Shown in pieces: positions 1-16,200 of a stretch of 64,000 nt of DNA. The DNA lies in assembly GCF_964340395.1 (NCBI RefSeq), contig NC_135556.1:15333100-15397099 (forward strand), in the 5' to 3' direction. The translations under genes and the position numbers were made by a program. How positions within the stretch are numbered: position 1 is the stretch's first letter; each line of letters starts with the position of its first letter. A model generated the notes under the pieces. It saw only the letters and a list, made by a program, of their open reading frames with translations, was not told the origin of the DNA and did no database searches. This DNA comes from Glandiceps talaboti (taxonomy: Eukaryota > Hemichordata > Enteropneusta > Spengelidae).

Positions 1-2537
1 TCTTCTTTTCCTCTGCAAGTTCCTGGAAATCTTCCTGTTCCGCTAAATTGTGTAAAGAGTTCATCGTGGTTAGTAAAAAAACGATATATATGGGAGCGAT
101 GAATGTCCAGATCTCTACTCGCTATACATATATGAGTCAAGCGAAAATCTTCGGAGATGGATTACGGAAAGGTGATATAATCACAAAGTTGAGACAATAG
201 CTCGAACAGTTCATGCTTCAATTATTGCGAATTTGTACGTTCAATTTGCAGTAGAGCACAGATTTGTGTATTTTTCATTAAATAGCCAACAGTTTCGATT
301 TTAAGAAAAGATGCATATTTGCTCTCGCACTGACGCTTGTTCCTATAGGCAATTCACTCACGAATCGTATTCCAGGACTAGTTAAATAATTCCTTATGGT
401 TCTTTTTCCTAATCTATTTACAATGTAAAGTTTGCAAGTCATACACCTGATCACCGTCGTAAACCACAGCCTCTTTTACGGCACCGTCCAAGAACGTTAT
501 TTCGTAGTGTCGCGGAAGAAATAACAGCTCTGGTTTGCGAGAATGGCATCTACTACATGTACATAATACTGTCGTCGAGAGAGCTTCGTCCCCACATGAA
601 ATTCGACATTGAATCTTCAAAGCTCGCCTCGTACTTGATACGGAATAGATATACACGGGTAAATGTGTTTGTGGATAAATTTGTTTGTGTAGTAATATAC
701 ACAGTATGGTACAATATATCCAATCCAATTTATTTCTGGGTCCGCACCCAAATTGCATCGCCCAAATGACTCACACTATCAACTTATTACTATACTATTT
801 ATAGCTAAAAGAGACTTCTAATTGACATGTGAATAATACAGTTGGTTGTCTGATTCACAAAATTGATACCTCGGTTATAGCTAGAGCAGGTTACAACTGT
901 GTTAAAAGTTTTCTATGACTGTCAGTAAAAGTTTGGATTTAAACTATCATTTAATTCTCTTCTTCCCAAGATGTATTTAAGACGTTCATATAAGACGTTC
1001 AATCAATCAATCAATCAATCAATCAATTCTGTTAGTGGGCTATATAAATATTGAAACTTATACCATACCTTTCCATTGGCTAGTTGATACAGCTTCTCTT
1101 GTTCTTGACAGCCGGGCTCTACTTATCATGTAAATCATAGGCTCGTCTACTGATTTCCGGACAAATAGGTGTTCTAATATGTCGTTGATGTCACGTGACG
1201 GATAAAGTATCCGGAGTGCCTCATGGAGAGTGTTCGCCTTTGTAATTTTATCCGTTACATCATCTGTCATCTGTAAACGACAAATATTAATTGTTATTAT
1301 AAATTACAATTTGAAACAGATTCTATGACTGAAAATACCAAAAGTTCAAAACTTAAAAAAGAGGCAGTAGTATTTCACAAAAAGTAGTGCCCATCAAAAA
1401 TGTATACACCGTAATTACTCGGGTTAGCGCCCTCACACCGGCAAGCGCCCAGTGCTTTTGTTTAGAGAATGTCTATTTTTAGAATATTAAGATCGTAGTT
1501 GAAACAAAACTACTAAATACATATAATTTTCACAAGAGTCATAATGTCATATGTATGTTTTATAGAATTTTTTACATCGTAAAATGACGTTGTATCTTTC
1601 AACTGGTGAAACTTCCAATCTATTTGCAACATATACTGTAATTTACTAACAGTTCTAGTCAAGGTACATTATGTGTACATTCACTTGTGAGCTTGGGAAT
1701 GAGATGACCCTGGGAAGAAGCTGAAGACAGATGGCTGTGACAACGGTGGCGAGAAAGTATCGAGTACCGATCATGACGTGATGCAATATCCTGGTATCAA
1801 TATCCGCATCACCATACATGAATAATTTGAGAATGTTCTTTGAATTAATAACGGTTGGTTGAATAACTAAAATGCGATGCACCTGTATCTGCCTGACTTA
1901 TTTTTTTCGCACACATATCGCACACACGGTGTTTAAGAACGCCAGAGGCGCTGCCAGAATCGCCTCTTTCTTGGCTATTCTTGAAAAAGAACACTGCTAT
2001 AATACTATGACGTCATACAAGTATGGTTTAATGTCTCTAAATGTATTTACAGTTTTGTTCTCCGTCTGACGCCAAAGAAAGGACTCAGATCTCACAGTCA
2101 AACTTTTATTCCACAGGACCTTTATTTAGCGCCACGCCAAGTCTTTGCTACGAACACTGTGTCTCAAACTCACTAGTCTGGTGCTATTCTCTTTCAGCTA
2201 ATATCAAAATCTCTCAGATTATGATTCGATACCATTTTAACATCAAGACTACACAATTTGACTGAGAGAGAGGCAGATATGATAGGTTCTATAAGTAGTA
2301 ACATATCATTCGCAACGATATGATAAAAAAAACCACGGCATTGCCAAGCAATGACCTAAGAATGAGTCCGTCGCATATCAAAAAGAAGGAAAACATACTC
2401 ACCCGTGCGAGCTGATGTCCTCGGCGTTGTCTACCAAAATGTGACGCAACTGAAGTTGTTGCTGACAGATTCAAGTTTAGTACCACCAGCATGAAAGTGA
2501 TGAAATGAAATGTATTCTTCGAAGTCAACGCAATCAT
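1..2537 (-). CDS. Putative secreted protein, unrecognised, 5' part only (runs off left edge)
   Basis: I do not recognise the family. Exon 1 (2537-2403) begins with ATG at 2537 and encodes a signal-peptide-like segment, with a hydrophobic core around FITFMLVVLNLNL and likely cleavage after TSVAS. A basic RQRR site typical of furin-type processing follows, and the exon ends at a GTGAGT donor in phase 0. A second well-bounded exon (1270-1069) starts in phase 0 after TTTACAG and ends in phase 1 before GTATGG. A third piece (42-1) follows a TTTAG acceptor and is open in the matching phase, giving an acidic, helical stretch (EQEDFQELAEEKK). An optional phase-0 exon (1882-1685) may lie between exon 1 and the 1270 exon. 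The protein could be a prohormone or another small secreted factor. Splice signals and phases are seen; the joining and the secretion are inferred. Confidence 0.4.
455..900. repeat. Interspersed repeat fragments also present at 8.1 kb and 17.5 kb
   Basis: The stretch beginning GTAAACCACAGCCTCTTTTA at about 463 recurs with divergence at 8089-8205. The following part (ATCCAATCCAATTTAT, then GGTCCGCACCCAAA, later TTGGTTGTCTGATT) recurs at about 17445-17850. These look like old copies of one or more dispersed elements. No coding capacity is seen. Confidence 0.5.
1000..1027. repeat. (AATC)n microsatellite
   Basis: Six to seven tandem AATC units lie just downstream (minus-strand sense) of the 1069-1270 exon. 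Confidence 0.9.
1069..1270 (-). CDS. Internal exon of the unrecognised secreted-protein gene
   Basis: A clean acceptor (GTCGTTTACAG|ATG) and donor (GGAAAG|GTATGG) bound a 202-nt fully open exon. It enters in phase 0 and leaves in phase 1. It encodes a charged, probably helical segment (for example LHEALRILYPSRDINDILEH) without cysteines. The phase-1 exit matches a possible acceptor at position 42 near the window edge, which supports the chain. Confidence 0.45.
1685..1882 (-). CDS. Optional exon of the unrecognised secreted-protein gene
   Basis: The minus strand reads GATACAG|GTGCATCGC. It then stays open for 66 codons to a possible CAA|GTGAAT donor, phase 0 at both ends, so it could be included or skipped without a frame change. 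The translation (containing LKLFMYGDADID and a hydrophobic TVVTAICLQLLP run) matches nothing I recognise. The donor is weak and the open frame runs to a stop at 1655, so this may be chance. Confidence 0.25.
2403..2537 (-). CDS. Exon 1 (signal peptide) of the unrecognised secreted protein
   Basis: An ATG at 2537 opens 45 codons with a hydrophobic core, small residues suited to signal peptidase cleavage, and an RQRR dibasic motif. The minus-strand donor reads CGG|GTGAGTATG, phase 0. A longer open frame continues past the donor but loses coding character there. A TATATAT stretch about 95-140 bp upstream on the minus strand is compatible with a promoter but is not proof of one. Confidence 0.45.
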
Positions 2538-3387
2538 GATAGCAACCAAGCGAAACTGACTAGATAATAACACGATCTGCACTTATTTACTTGTAAAGGT
2601 TCTTGTCGACAATATTAGTTGATTCATTCACAGACCGCGTCAATTTATGGATGGTTCAGTATGTGACCTATTTCATATATACTGGACGGGTCCCCTATAA
2701 ATAACAAATGTTGTCACCATGTTTTATTAAACTCCCTTCCGTGTTCACTGGAATAATGTCGGAAATGTCACATATCGTGTATCAAAAAGTGTTCTAACTG
2801 CATCACGAAAAACACCCGATTAAGCCAAAAAAAGAAGAATTGTTTCTGGTCAGCGCGCGCATCACGCCCTCGCGTCTTTTTTTCCGTGTTTGTCCAGCCC
2901 GTGCAGTCTGCAGATCCGGGGGGAAACACAAAAACAACCCTCCCTACCTACTTCAGTGAAGACAACTGCAGGGCCAATCATGAACAAGCAAATGACATCT
3001 GCTCCACATACAGACTTGCTCTAAAGTACTAAATAAAAAGAACAGTACGGGACAGGTTTGTTGAGAATAAAAAAAAATCGCGTCGTCGCACCACTTTAGA
3101 CAAATTGTCCTGACCAGAAACAATTTGTATTATTAATAAATGGCTATAACTTACAATATATTTCTATTCAGTTACTATTTGCATGGAAGTATCATACTTC
3201 TATATACTAATAGTAACGTTTAAGTCGTGCTTACTTACTTAATTAGACATGGGTTAGTCGTTTGTGCTGGGTTTTTTTTCAAATTAAAATTATTTAATAT
3301 ACATGGAATTAAAAATATATGTTAATAATTGCAATGCATTAAATACATACATATACACACTCACACACATACACATACATCACGGTA

Positions 3388-3519
3388 TGCATACATACAT
3401 ACATACATACATACATACATACATACATACATACATACATACATACATACATACATACACATATATATACATACATACATGCATGCATATATGCATACAT
3501 ACATACATACATACATACA
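3388..3519. repeat. (CATA)n microsatellite
   Basis: This is a tetranucleotide array of CATACATA, interrupted near 3460-3490 by TA and GCATGCATAT variants. Long open frames over it are artefacts of the repeat. The surrounding 2.6-5.9 kb holds no exon I can support. Confidence 0.95.
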
Positions 3520-3739
3520 CACAGCACACGTGAGTGACGCCTACACATTAATTGACATAAATATGTAAATCTGATATAACCTAATTTTGTAATAGCTATA
3601 TAATCGTTGAGATCATTTGGGAAATCCCCTTTGCTGTAGGCCCATAAAATAATGACGTCATCTTGTCTCATTTCAAAATATTACCATTTCATTATTGAAA
3701 TAGACAACTTAGTAAAACATTACCAAATATAGTATTTGT

Positions 3740-4190
3740 TTCACACTTTATACTAGAAAATAGCTCAAAGTTAGGGAGCCTTTTCAATCCTACTAGAAAA
3801 CAGCCCAAAGTTAGCGTGCCTTTTTAATCGTACTAGAAAATAGCTCAAAGTTAGGATACCTTTTTCAATTTATACTAGCTGATAACTCAAAGGCTGCCTT
3901 TTTAATTCCAACTAGCTAATAATAACTCCTTTTTCAATTTTAATATAGATAATAACCTCAACAATATTAGGGTGCCCTTTCAATTCTAATACTAAATAGT
4001 AACCTAAGGGCCCTGTAACGTTACATGCATAAGATTGCCCTTTTAATTCCTGCTCTATAATAGCTCCAACAAATTTAGGGTGCCATTTCAATTCTTCTCA
4101 TGTAACAACTCCAACAAAGTTTGGGTGTCTTTTCAATTCTTACTGTAGATAATGACTCACTAAACCCGATAAAGTTAGGGTTTTTTCCGT
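3740..4190 (+). repeat. Degenerate ~60-70 bp tandem repeat
   Basis: About seven diverged units share the pattern ACTAGAAAATAGCTCAAAGTTAGG followed by GCC and TTTT-CAATT. The first three units are closest to each other; later units drift with indels. A G-run follows at about 4205. This is non-coding. Confidence 0.7.
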
Positions 4191-4448
4191 CATTGGCCCC
4201 ACAAGGGGGGGGGGGGTTAGGCTTTTAATTTACCGGAGGGGATGTAGATTTTACAGAAATGTGGCATCACATATACACTTGATATCGATAATTTAATTCT
4301 GGATATTTCATATACTGTACTGCAGACATCTAGCTGTCCTTCCCACACATGTATTTTCCTTGTATATAGTTTGGAATGTTATAGCAGTGACTCATTGTGC
4401 CACATACGTTATCAGCTTACAAACACAAGCCTCAGTGATGGGGCTGAA

Positions 4449-4484
4449 CAACAAGATGTATCTTACTCTAGATACATCTTGTTG
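4449..4484. repeat. Perfect 15-bp hairpin
   Basis: The arm CAACAAGATGTATCT and its exact reverse complement are separated by six bases. No gene lies nearby to make it a terminator. Confidence 0.8.
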
Positions 4485-5036
4485 AGTCCACAATCGGTAA
4501 TGTGTGTCCGTACAAGGGCTTTCACTTGGTAGGAACTGTAATCTATACCTGCAACACTGTATTATCACATGTTTTTGTCTAATTACACACCATGCCGAAA
4601 TAGAATCGGTAAAACCCTGGTAGCTAATACTTCTACATGTATTAACAATCACATAGGGTGTTTATCACAAGTGAGATTGAAACAAGGAAATAGGCTGGAT
4701 GGCTTCAGGTTACACTCATATCATACAGAAAAGGAGAAAGCTATGAAATAATTCCCATATTTAGGATGATATACTCAGCACTCAGATTAAATATCTCTTT
4801 GAAGTTCAAAATAGCATAATATAAACTGTAAAATGATGAAATTTCTCAGTCTTTTTTTTAAAACTGTTTTCATTTTCTTATCTCATTGTTTGTACTTTCT
4901 TTTTGTGTGTGGTATGTAATGTTTTTAATGAGTGGTAAAAATCTGGGTTTTTTTGTTTCCTAGCGACCCTGTTTTTAGCACAACTGAACTGATAAGGTTC
5001 TGTAGTACTATAAGCATGGTGTAGTGCCTGTATGTC

Positions 5037-5100
5037 TGTGTGTGTGTGTGTGTATGTGTGTATGTATGTATATATGTATGTGTGTGTGTGTGTGTGTGTG
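5037..5100. repeat. (TG)n microsatellite with TATG interruptions
   Basis: Two runs of TG dinucleotides are separated by TATGTATG units. Confidence 0.95.
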
Positions 5101-5975
5101 TAAACTCAAAAAGTACCAGACCGATTGCCTTGGTATTTTGTGGGCACATTACTTGTGGTGTCTAGTTTAGGAAATTGTTCAAAGCAAAATGATCACATCA
5201 AAAGTGTGTGATTTGGGTAAAATAATGTCATTTTTGGTCAAAAATCGTACTAGCTATCTATGATGACCATTTGATAAAATCATACAAGCTATGACCATAG
5301 CAATAAGAAACGCATACACATACATTTCAGCTTTCACACAACATCACTTTTATTGACTGACAACAGTGATTGACCACTTTCCAAATTCTTCAATTTATCT
5401 TACAATAGGCATTCTTCTGAAAATACTGACAGCTGAAGGAAGTAAAGTTGCATGTGCATGGTGCTAATTTCTATTAGTGTGCGAGATACGAAAGTCGATC
5501 AGTCCACCCTGACAGGTAAATGATTTGCGATACCTGCTAGGGCTGAACAAAAGGACATATCTTACAGGCTATGCTTCCTAAATGAAGCAGTCACTCAATA
5601 ACTATTAGTTCAAACTTACTAAAATATATGAAGTTTTGATTTAAAATTAACAAAATTGTAAAAAAAAAATTCACTTGGTAGATCACGAGTTGTAAAATTC
5701 CTTCAGGCAAGTAATTTTGTGATGTAACACAGATATTGCTTGATTGTTGTTTTGTGTTCTAGGAATGATAACATTGATAGATTATTTCAGTACAGACATT
5801 TTTAAAACACGTGATCAACTATTTGTCAATAATCTACTTAAATTAACATCACCGATATTCTGTATACCCAATTGCAGTGTCTATTCATTGATGATAAAAG
5901 TGATTAAAAACTTTGATTGATCCTGATTAACATGGCACTTGTAAGTAAGAAAAATTATGTCAATCCATCCATCCA

Positions 5976-10293
<4,318 letters not shown>

Positions 10294-13086
10294 GATTTAT
10301 CGATGTAGACGTTTGACCAAATTGATTTAGTACTGTTTCTTCTTCCAAACACACGATACGGGTGTTGTTCAATGTATAACTTCAGTCCAACGGTCAACCT
10401 TTGGTGAACGACGACGATGACTAAATATAAACCGATGATCAAACAACCTTTGAACGCAAACACGGAAGTGATAAGCAAAAGTTTTGTATGGTTAGTGCGC
10501 CCCCATACGACGATAGGACATGAAGTTGGCCAGAGAGGAGTTTACTTGTTCTCCACGTATTTTTCTTCTCAACTTTTTGTTTTCTAAGTCTCATTTTCCA
10601 CTTTTGTTGACAAATATTTGGTTCACCCCTATGAGGTATGATATTCATTTTTCACCTTTTTTTTCAATTACTGTAAACGAAATAAAACTTCGAAAACATG
10701 CTTTATTCAATACACTCATGTAATGCGTTATAATATAAATGTTGATATCAGATGTCCTTGGCGAGGCGACATCTTTCTAATTTCAAGATTTTTACATTTG
10801 TAAAAAGTGTCTTCACGGCGTCACATCTCTATGGACGCGGTATTTTAGGGAGCCATGGGGTTATGTTAAACTGACAAGCCAGTTAAAACTATGTTGATTG
10901 ATAAAATACACTAATATACTAGTATCATACATTTGTATATTTTACCGATTGTTTAATCTTATTACATTATAGACAGTGGAAAAGTTGATAAGTGTGTCAT
11001 GAAAACAGTGTTTTATACTTCAGAACATAGATGTCCGGGCAAAAAGAAATACAATATAAAAACAAGAGAATAATTTATTCGGCCACTAGTCGTGCACATT
11101 TCCTTCACTTGTACTTTGGACAAACCGCGACTCATAATTCATTGATGGAAGTCGACGGTGCTGTGGTATTTTTATGCCGTTGATTCATCACGACCAGGCC
11201 CCAGTGTCTTGTATGGGAAATCAAAGAAAACCTGTGGATTGTTTAAAAGCTATACTGACTCAACACTTACAAATGAAGTGATGCCTTGCTGGTGGTGATG
11301 ACAGTTCATTTATTTCAACTCCAAACGTTAACTGCGCAAGCCAGGGACCAAAGTATGACCATGACGTTTAGTTAACAGCTGCTGTTCAAGAGGAGCAAAC
11401 GGTAGCCGGATATTTACCATGTCTTACAGTTACGCGATATTGTGCTACTAGATGACGTTTTGGCTTCCTATTTTATATTTTTACCCATCAATAACTTTAT
11501 TTACAGAAGAAAAACACTTGCTCTTCGTGCGATCCAGTTTTTAGACTGTGAAAGTTACCACAGACATTCGTCAAGAGGAACTGTCAGCGCTACCATAAAT
11601 AACACGGATCGTAAACTCAAAGGCAGCCATAGGTAGGTTGAATTGAAGATTTAAAATAAAATTCAGCGTGTTTACGTCTTACTTCACAGCCAGCATCCAA
11701 CACATATTAAATCCTTCTCCACGCATCACGATAATGTAAACATGACATGCACGTCAACCGGGACAGTGTGGTGGAAGGAGAGATATACAAAATTTGACCA
11801 ACAGTGTATTAAACACAATATTTTTTTTATACTTGTTTTACTGTGTACCTTAGAAACCACAGTACGTATGGGTGTTGTAATCAAATAATGTATTTTCTTG
11901 TTCATGTACTTGTACATAACTTAATTATCATTAAGTTAATATATCATTTGATCGAAGTTTGTTTACCCGGGGAAATACATTTACTTGAAACATTAATATT
12001 TTTTTTCTTATTCTTATGGTTTGGATCTGATGGCATAGAGTAGGACACTTTAGACCAGGAAGTACATATGTTTGGACAAGGGCCATCACAGCAACTGCAA
12101 AGTGGCTATCACCATATGGATGTTTGGCATTGAAATATTCAAATAAGTTTGTTTTAATTAAAAAATATATAAATTTCTCCAGACATTATTCTAGATATTA
12201 AGTAACATATAAAATTGAAATATTACAGGTCTAAGCATATTTGCCATGTTTGTTTATATTTTCTGAAATTAATATTAAAAAAATTTTGTAACTTGAAGAC
12301 ATGTTTAAAAGTGTTCCAAATAAGGAACATTTGATTTGCATATCAATGGCCAATCAACAGATATATGCAAATAAGATTATGAAAAGGAGTACACAGCAAT
12401 CAGCCTATCACAGGAGAGCACACCTTATGCAAACTAGGAAACTATGGTTGTACACCACTTTCCCTAGTCAGTACTTTCTTGAACCAAGTCCTTCAAGTTT
12501 TGCAGACACCACATTTTGGTCAAATTAGAGTAAAACTTGTATCTAATTATTAATTTTGGTCAAGATCTTGAGAAAAACACATATTGATTTCAAATATATT
12601 TAATACCTCTTTCTTAAACATGAAGACTATCTTGAGGGGATGTTAGGGAAAATTGGGGAGGGGCATGACAGAGTTTACAAAATGCATGTGTATGTATATA
12701 TCAGTATTTGTGAGTGAACTAATAATCCTAGATAGAGCTGCCTGCCTGTCTGAAATAAAGTATTGAAACTCCCTTCGATGGCGATTCTACACAAAATTGG
12801 TTGTGATCTCTTATTTGGGTATCTTCATATTGTCTTAAGATGATGAAATAAGTATTTTGATAAGGCTTCTTTAGGGTGAAATCACCATTGAAACTGAAGT
12901 GGAGTAGTTGCAGCAATTTCATAGAGAAAACAGGAGTCTTCCATAATTTTTATAACTGGAGTTACTTATTTATTGACAAAAAGAGTGTGGGTTGAAATTT
13001 AAAAGAAAAAAAATGGATGGTTGGGGTATACTCCGTTGTTTTCATAACTGAAGTACTTCATATTTCTTTTCCTTCTGCTCTCAGCA
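10294..13086. other. Bidirectional intergenic region between inhibitor and SH3-adaptor genes
   Basis: The inhibitor gene (minus) and the SH3 adaptor gene (plus) are head-to-head across this 2.8 kb, so both promoters and any untranslated first exons should lie here. An open stretch at 11442-11632 ends in a donor-like ATAG|GTAGGT, but its phase (2) does not suit the 13085 acceptor as coding. It could only be 5' UTR. No TATA box or CpG cluster stands out. Confidence 0.35.
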
Positions 13087-13138
13087 ATGGCACCAACAGA
13101 ACAGACATTTGCAGTGGAAAATACATCAATAGATCCTG
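13087..13138 (+). CDS. SH3 adaptor exon 1 (N-terminus)
   Basis: ATG lies two bases after a strong TTCCTTCTGCTCTCAG acceptor at 13084, so at least one upstream untranslated (or coding) exon exists. G at +4 is favourable. The exon ends at CCTG|GTAAGT, phase 1. The encoded residues include an NTS glycosylation sequon. Confidence 0.75.
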
Positions 13139-13217
13139 GTAAGTGAAATATTGTTTGTACCCTTCAACACACAATATTTACATGAACCCGAAGAGTCTTA
13201 TTATTGCAATTCCAACT

Positions 13218-13261
<44 letters not shown>

Positions 13262-16200
13262 GGGTATTTAGAAACTCATGGGATTATTTTCAATGGGGTA
13301 CTTAAATATTTACAATACTGGTAATGGAATGGGGTGGGGTGGGGATGGGGGTGGGGTGGCATGATTAACACTTTTGCAAGGGTCAGGTAACACAGACTAT
13401 TTATTGTATAACATAAGGAAACTTTGACATAGTCTACCAAACTTTTTACAAATACAGACAAATTTCTCTCCAAAACTATGCATACAATATGTATTTTACC
13501 ACATTTCCCTCTCTTTCTCAACTAGAATTACAGCAAAACCTAGGGCATGCTTTATTTTTTCATTCAATGAAAAGAAAGAAAAAGAATAAGCCAGTCTGAC
13601 CCTAGCTAGATCATCACTTCGACAAAACTTATAACATTTTGAGTCAAGTTTTGTTTAGGGCATCCAGCTGTCATTTTTGTTATCTCTTTATAACATTCTA
13701 CTAAAACTTTTTCTGTCACCATGCAGCTACAAATGACGATGATGTTGATTTAGTTGTCATCATTATCATTGCTGGAGTTGTCTTTGTTGCTGTCCTTGTT
13801 CTTGCATTTTTACTGGTAAAGTGTTACAGAAAGGTAAGACATAATCTAGTCTATTTTGGACATGTCAGAGACTTCCGGCTAGCTGACTCAAGATACTGGC
13901 TTGACAGTATAGCCCAGAGACTTGGCTATCTGACTTGACATACTGACTTGACAGTATAGCCCACAGACTTGGCTATCTGACTTGACATACTGGCTTGACA
14001 GTATAGCCCACAGACTTGGCTATCTGACTTGACATACTGGCTTGACAGTATAGCCCACAGACTTGGCTATCTGACTTGACATACTGGCTTGACAGTATAG
14101 CCCACAGACTTGGCTATCTGACTCAACATACTGGCTTGACAGTATAGCCCACAGACTTGGCTATCTGACTTGACATACTGGCTTGACAGTATAGCCCAGA
14201 GACTTGGCTATCTGACTTGACATACTGGCTTGACAGTATAGCCCAGAGACTTGGCTATCTGACTTGACATACTGGCTTGACAGTGTAGCCCACAGACTTG
14301 GCTATCTGATTTGACATACTGGCTTGACAGTATAGCCCACAGACTTGGCTATCTGACTTGACATACTGGCTTGACAGTATAGCCCACAGACTTAGGTATC
14401 TGACTTGACATACTGGCTTGACAATATAGCCCACAGACTTGGTTATCTGACTTGACATACTGGCTTGACAGTATAGCCCAGAGACTTGGTTATCTGACTT
14501 GACATACTGGCTTGACAGTATAGCCCACAGACTTGGTTATCTGACTTGACATACTGGCTTGACAGTATAGCTCAGAAACTTGGTTATCTGACTTGACATA
14601 CTGGCTTGACAGTATAGCTCAGAGACTTGGCTATCTGACTTGACATACTGGCTTGACAGTATAGCCCAGAGACTTGGCTCTCTGACTTGACATACTGGCT
14701 TGACAGTATAGCCCAGAGACTTGGCTATCTGACTTGACATACTGGCTTGACAGTATAGCCCAGAGACTTGGCTATCTGACTTGACATACTGGCTTGACAG
14801 TATAGCCCACAGACTTGGCTATCTGACTTGACATACTGGCTTGACAGTATAGCCCACAGACTTGGCTATCTGACTTGACATACTGGCTTGACAGTATAGC
14901 CCACAGACTTGGCTATCTGACTTGACATACTGGCTTGACAGTATAGCCCACAGACTTGGCTATCTGACTTGACATACTGGCTTGACAGTATAGCCCACAG
15001 ACTTGGCTATCTGACTTGACATACTGGCTTGACAGTATAGCCCAGAGACTTGGCTATCTGACTTGAAATACTGGCTTGACAGTATAGCCTAGAAACTTGG
15101 CTATCTGACTTGACATACTGGCTTGACAGTATAGCCCAGAGACTTGGCTATCTGACTTGACACATACTGGCTTGACAGTATAGCCCAGAGACTTGGCTAT
15201 CTGACTCACCATACTGGCTTGACAGTATAGCCCAGAGACTTGGCTATCTGACTTGACATACTGGTTTGACAGTATAGCACAGAGACTTGGCTATCTGACT
15301 TGACATACTGACATGACAGTATAGCCCAGAGACTTGGCTATCTGACTTGATATACTGGCTTGACAGTATAGCCCAGAGACTTGGCTATCTGACTTGACAT
15401 ACTGACTTGACAATATAGCCCACAGACTTGGTTATCTGACTTGACATACTGACTTGACAGTACAGCCCACAGACTTGGTTATCTGACTTGACATACTGAC
15501 TTGACAGTACAGCCCACAGACTTGGCTATCTGACTTGACATACTGGCTTGACAGTATAACCCAGAGACTTGGCTATCTGACTTGACATACTGACTTGACA
15601 GTATAGCCCAGAGACTTGGCTATCTGACTTGACAAAATGACAATACTGGCTTGACAGTATAGCCCAGAGACTTGGCCAGAGACTTGGCTATCTGACTTGA
15701 CATACTGGCTTGACAGGATAGCCCAGAGACTTGGCTATCTGACTTGACAAAATGACAATACTGGCTTGACAGTATAGCCCAGAGACTTGGCTATCTGACT
15801 TGACATACTGGCTTGACAGTATAGCCCAGAGACTTGGCTATCTGACTTGACATACTGGCTTGACAGTATAGCCCAGAGACTTGGCTATCTGACTTGACAT
15901 ACTGGCTTGACAGTATAGCCCAGAGACTTAGGGCTTGGGCATCATTTCAGCCCATTGAAAGCTAGTGTCTGTAATATTAATGATTATTATGTAAATGAGA
16001 AAGCATAGGTAAGTATGATTGCCAATCAGTGGAACTTTTCCAAATGGGCTGCTTCACATTGGCCAATCAGTGGGGATCTTGTGAAGGTTTCACCTACTGC
16101 TTGTCAATCAATGGGAACCTTCCAAATTTACCAATCAATGGGGATCTTCTGAAGGCTTCATCGTCTCCTTCCCAATCAATGAGACCCTTCAAAATAATTG

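Noticed and set aside
2838-3125. MITE bounded by AATTGTTTCTGGTCAG inverted repeats
   Set aside because: The 16-bp ends are exact, but the interior shows no further pairing and no target duplication could be defined, so it is not listed as an element.
3303-3671. Long open frames rich in His/Thr/Ile or Cys/Met/Tyr
   Set aside because: They are translations of the CATA tetranucleotide repeat.
11442-11636. Candidate first coding exon of the SH3 adaptor gene
   Set aside because: The donor-like site leaves phase 2 while the next exon needs phase 1, and no signal peptide or domain is seen. Only a 5' UTR role remains possible.
13868-15930. CRISPR-like regular array
   Set aside because: The whole 47-bp unit repeats with no unique spacers, it lies in a eukaryotic intron, and no cas genes are present. 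It is a minisatellite.
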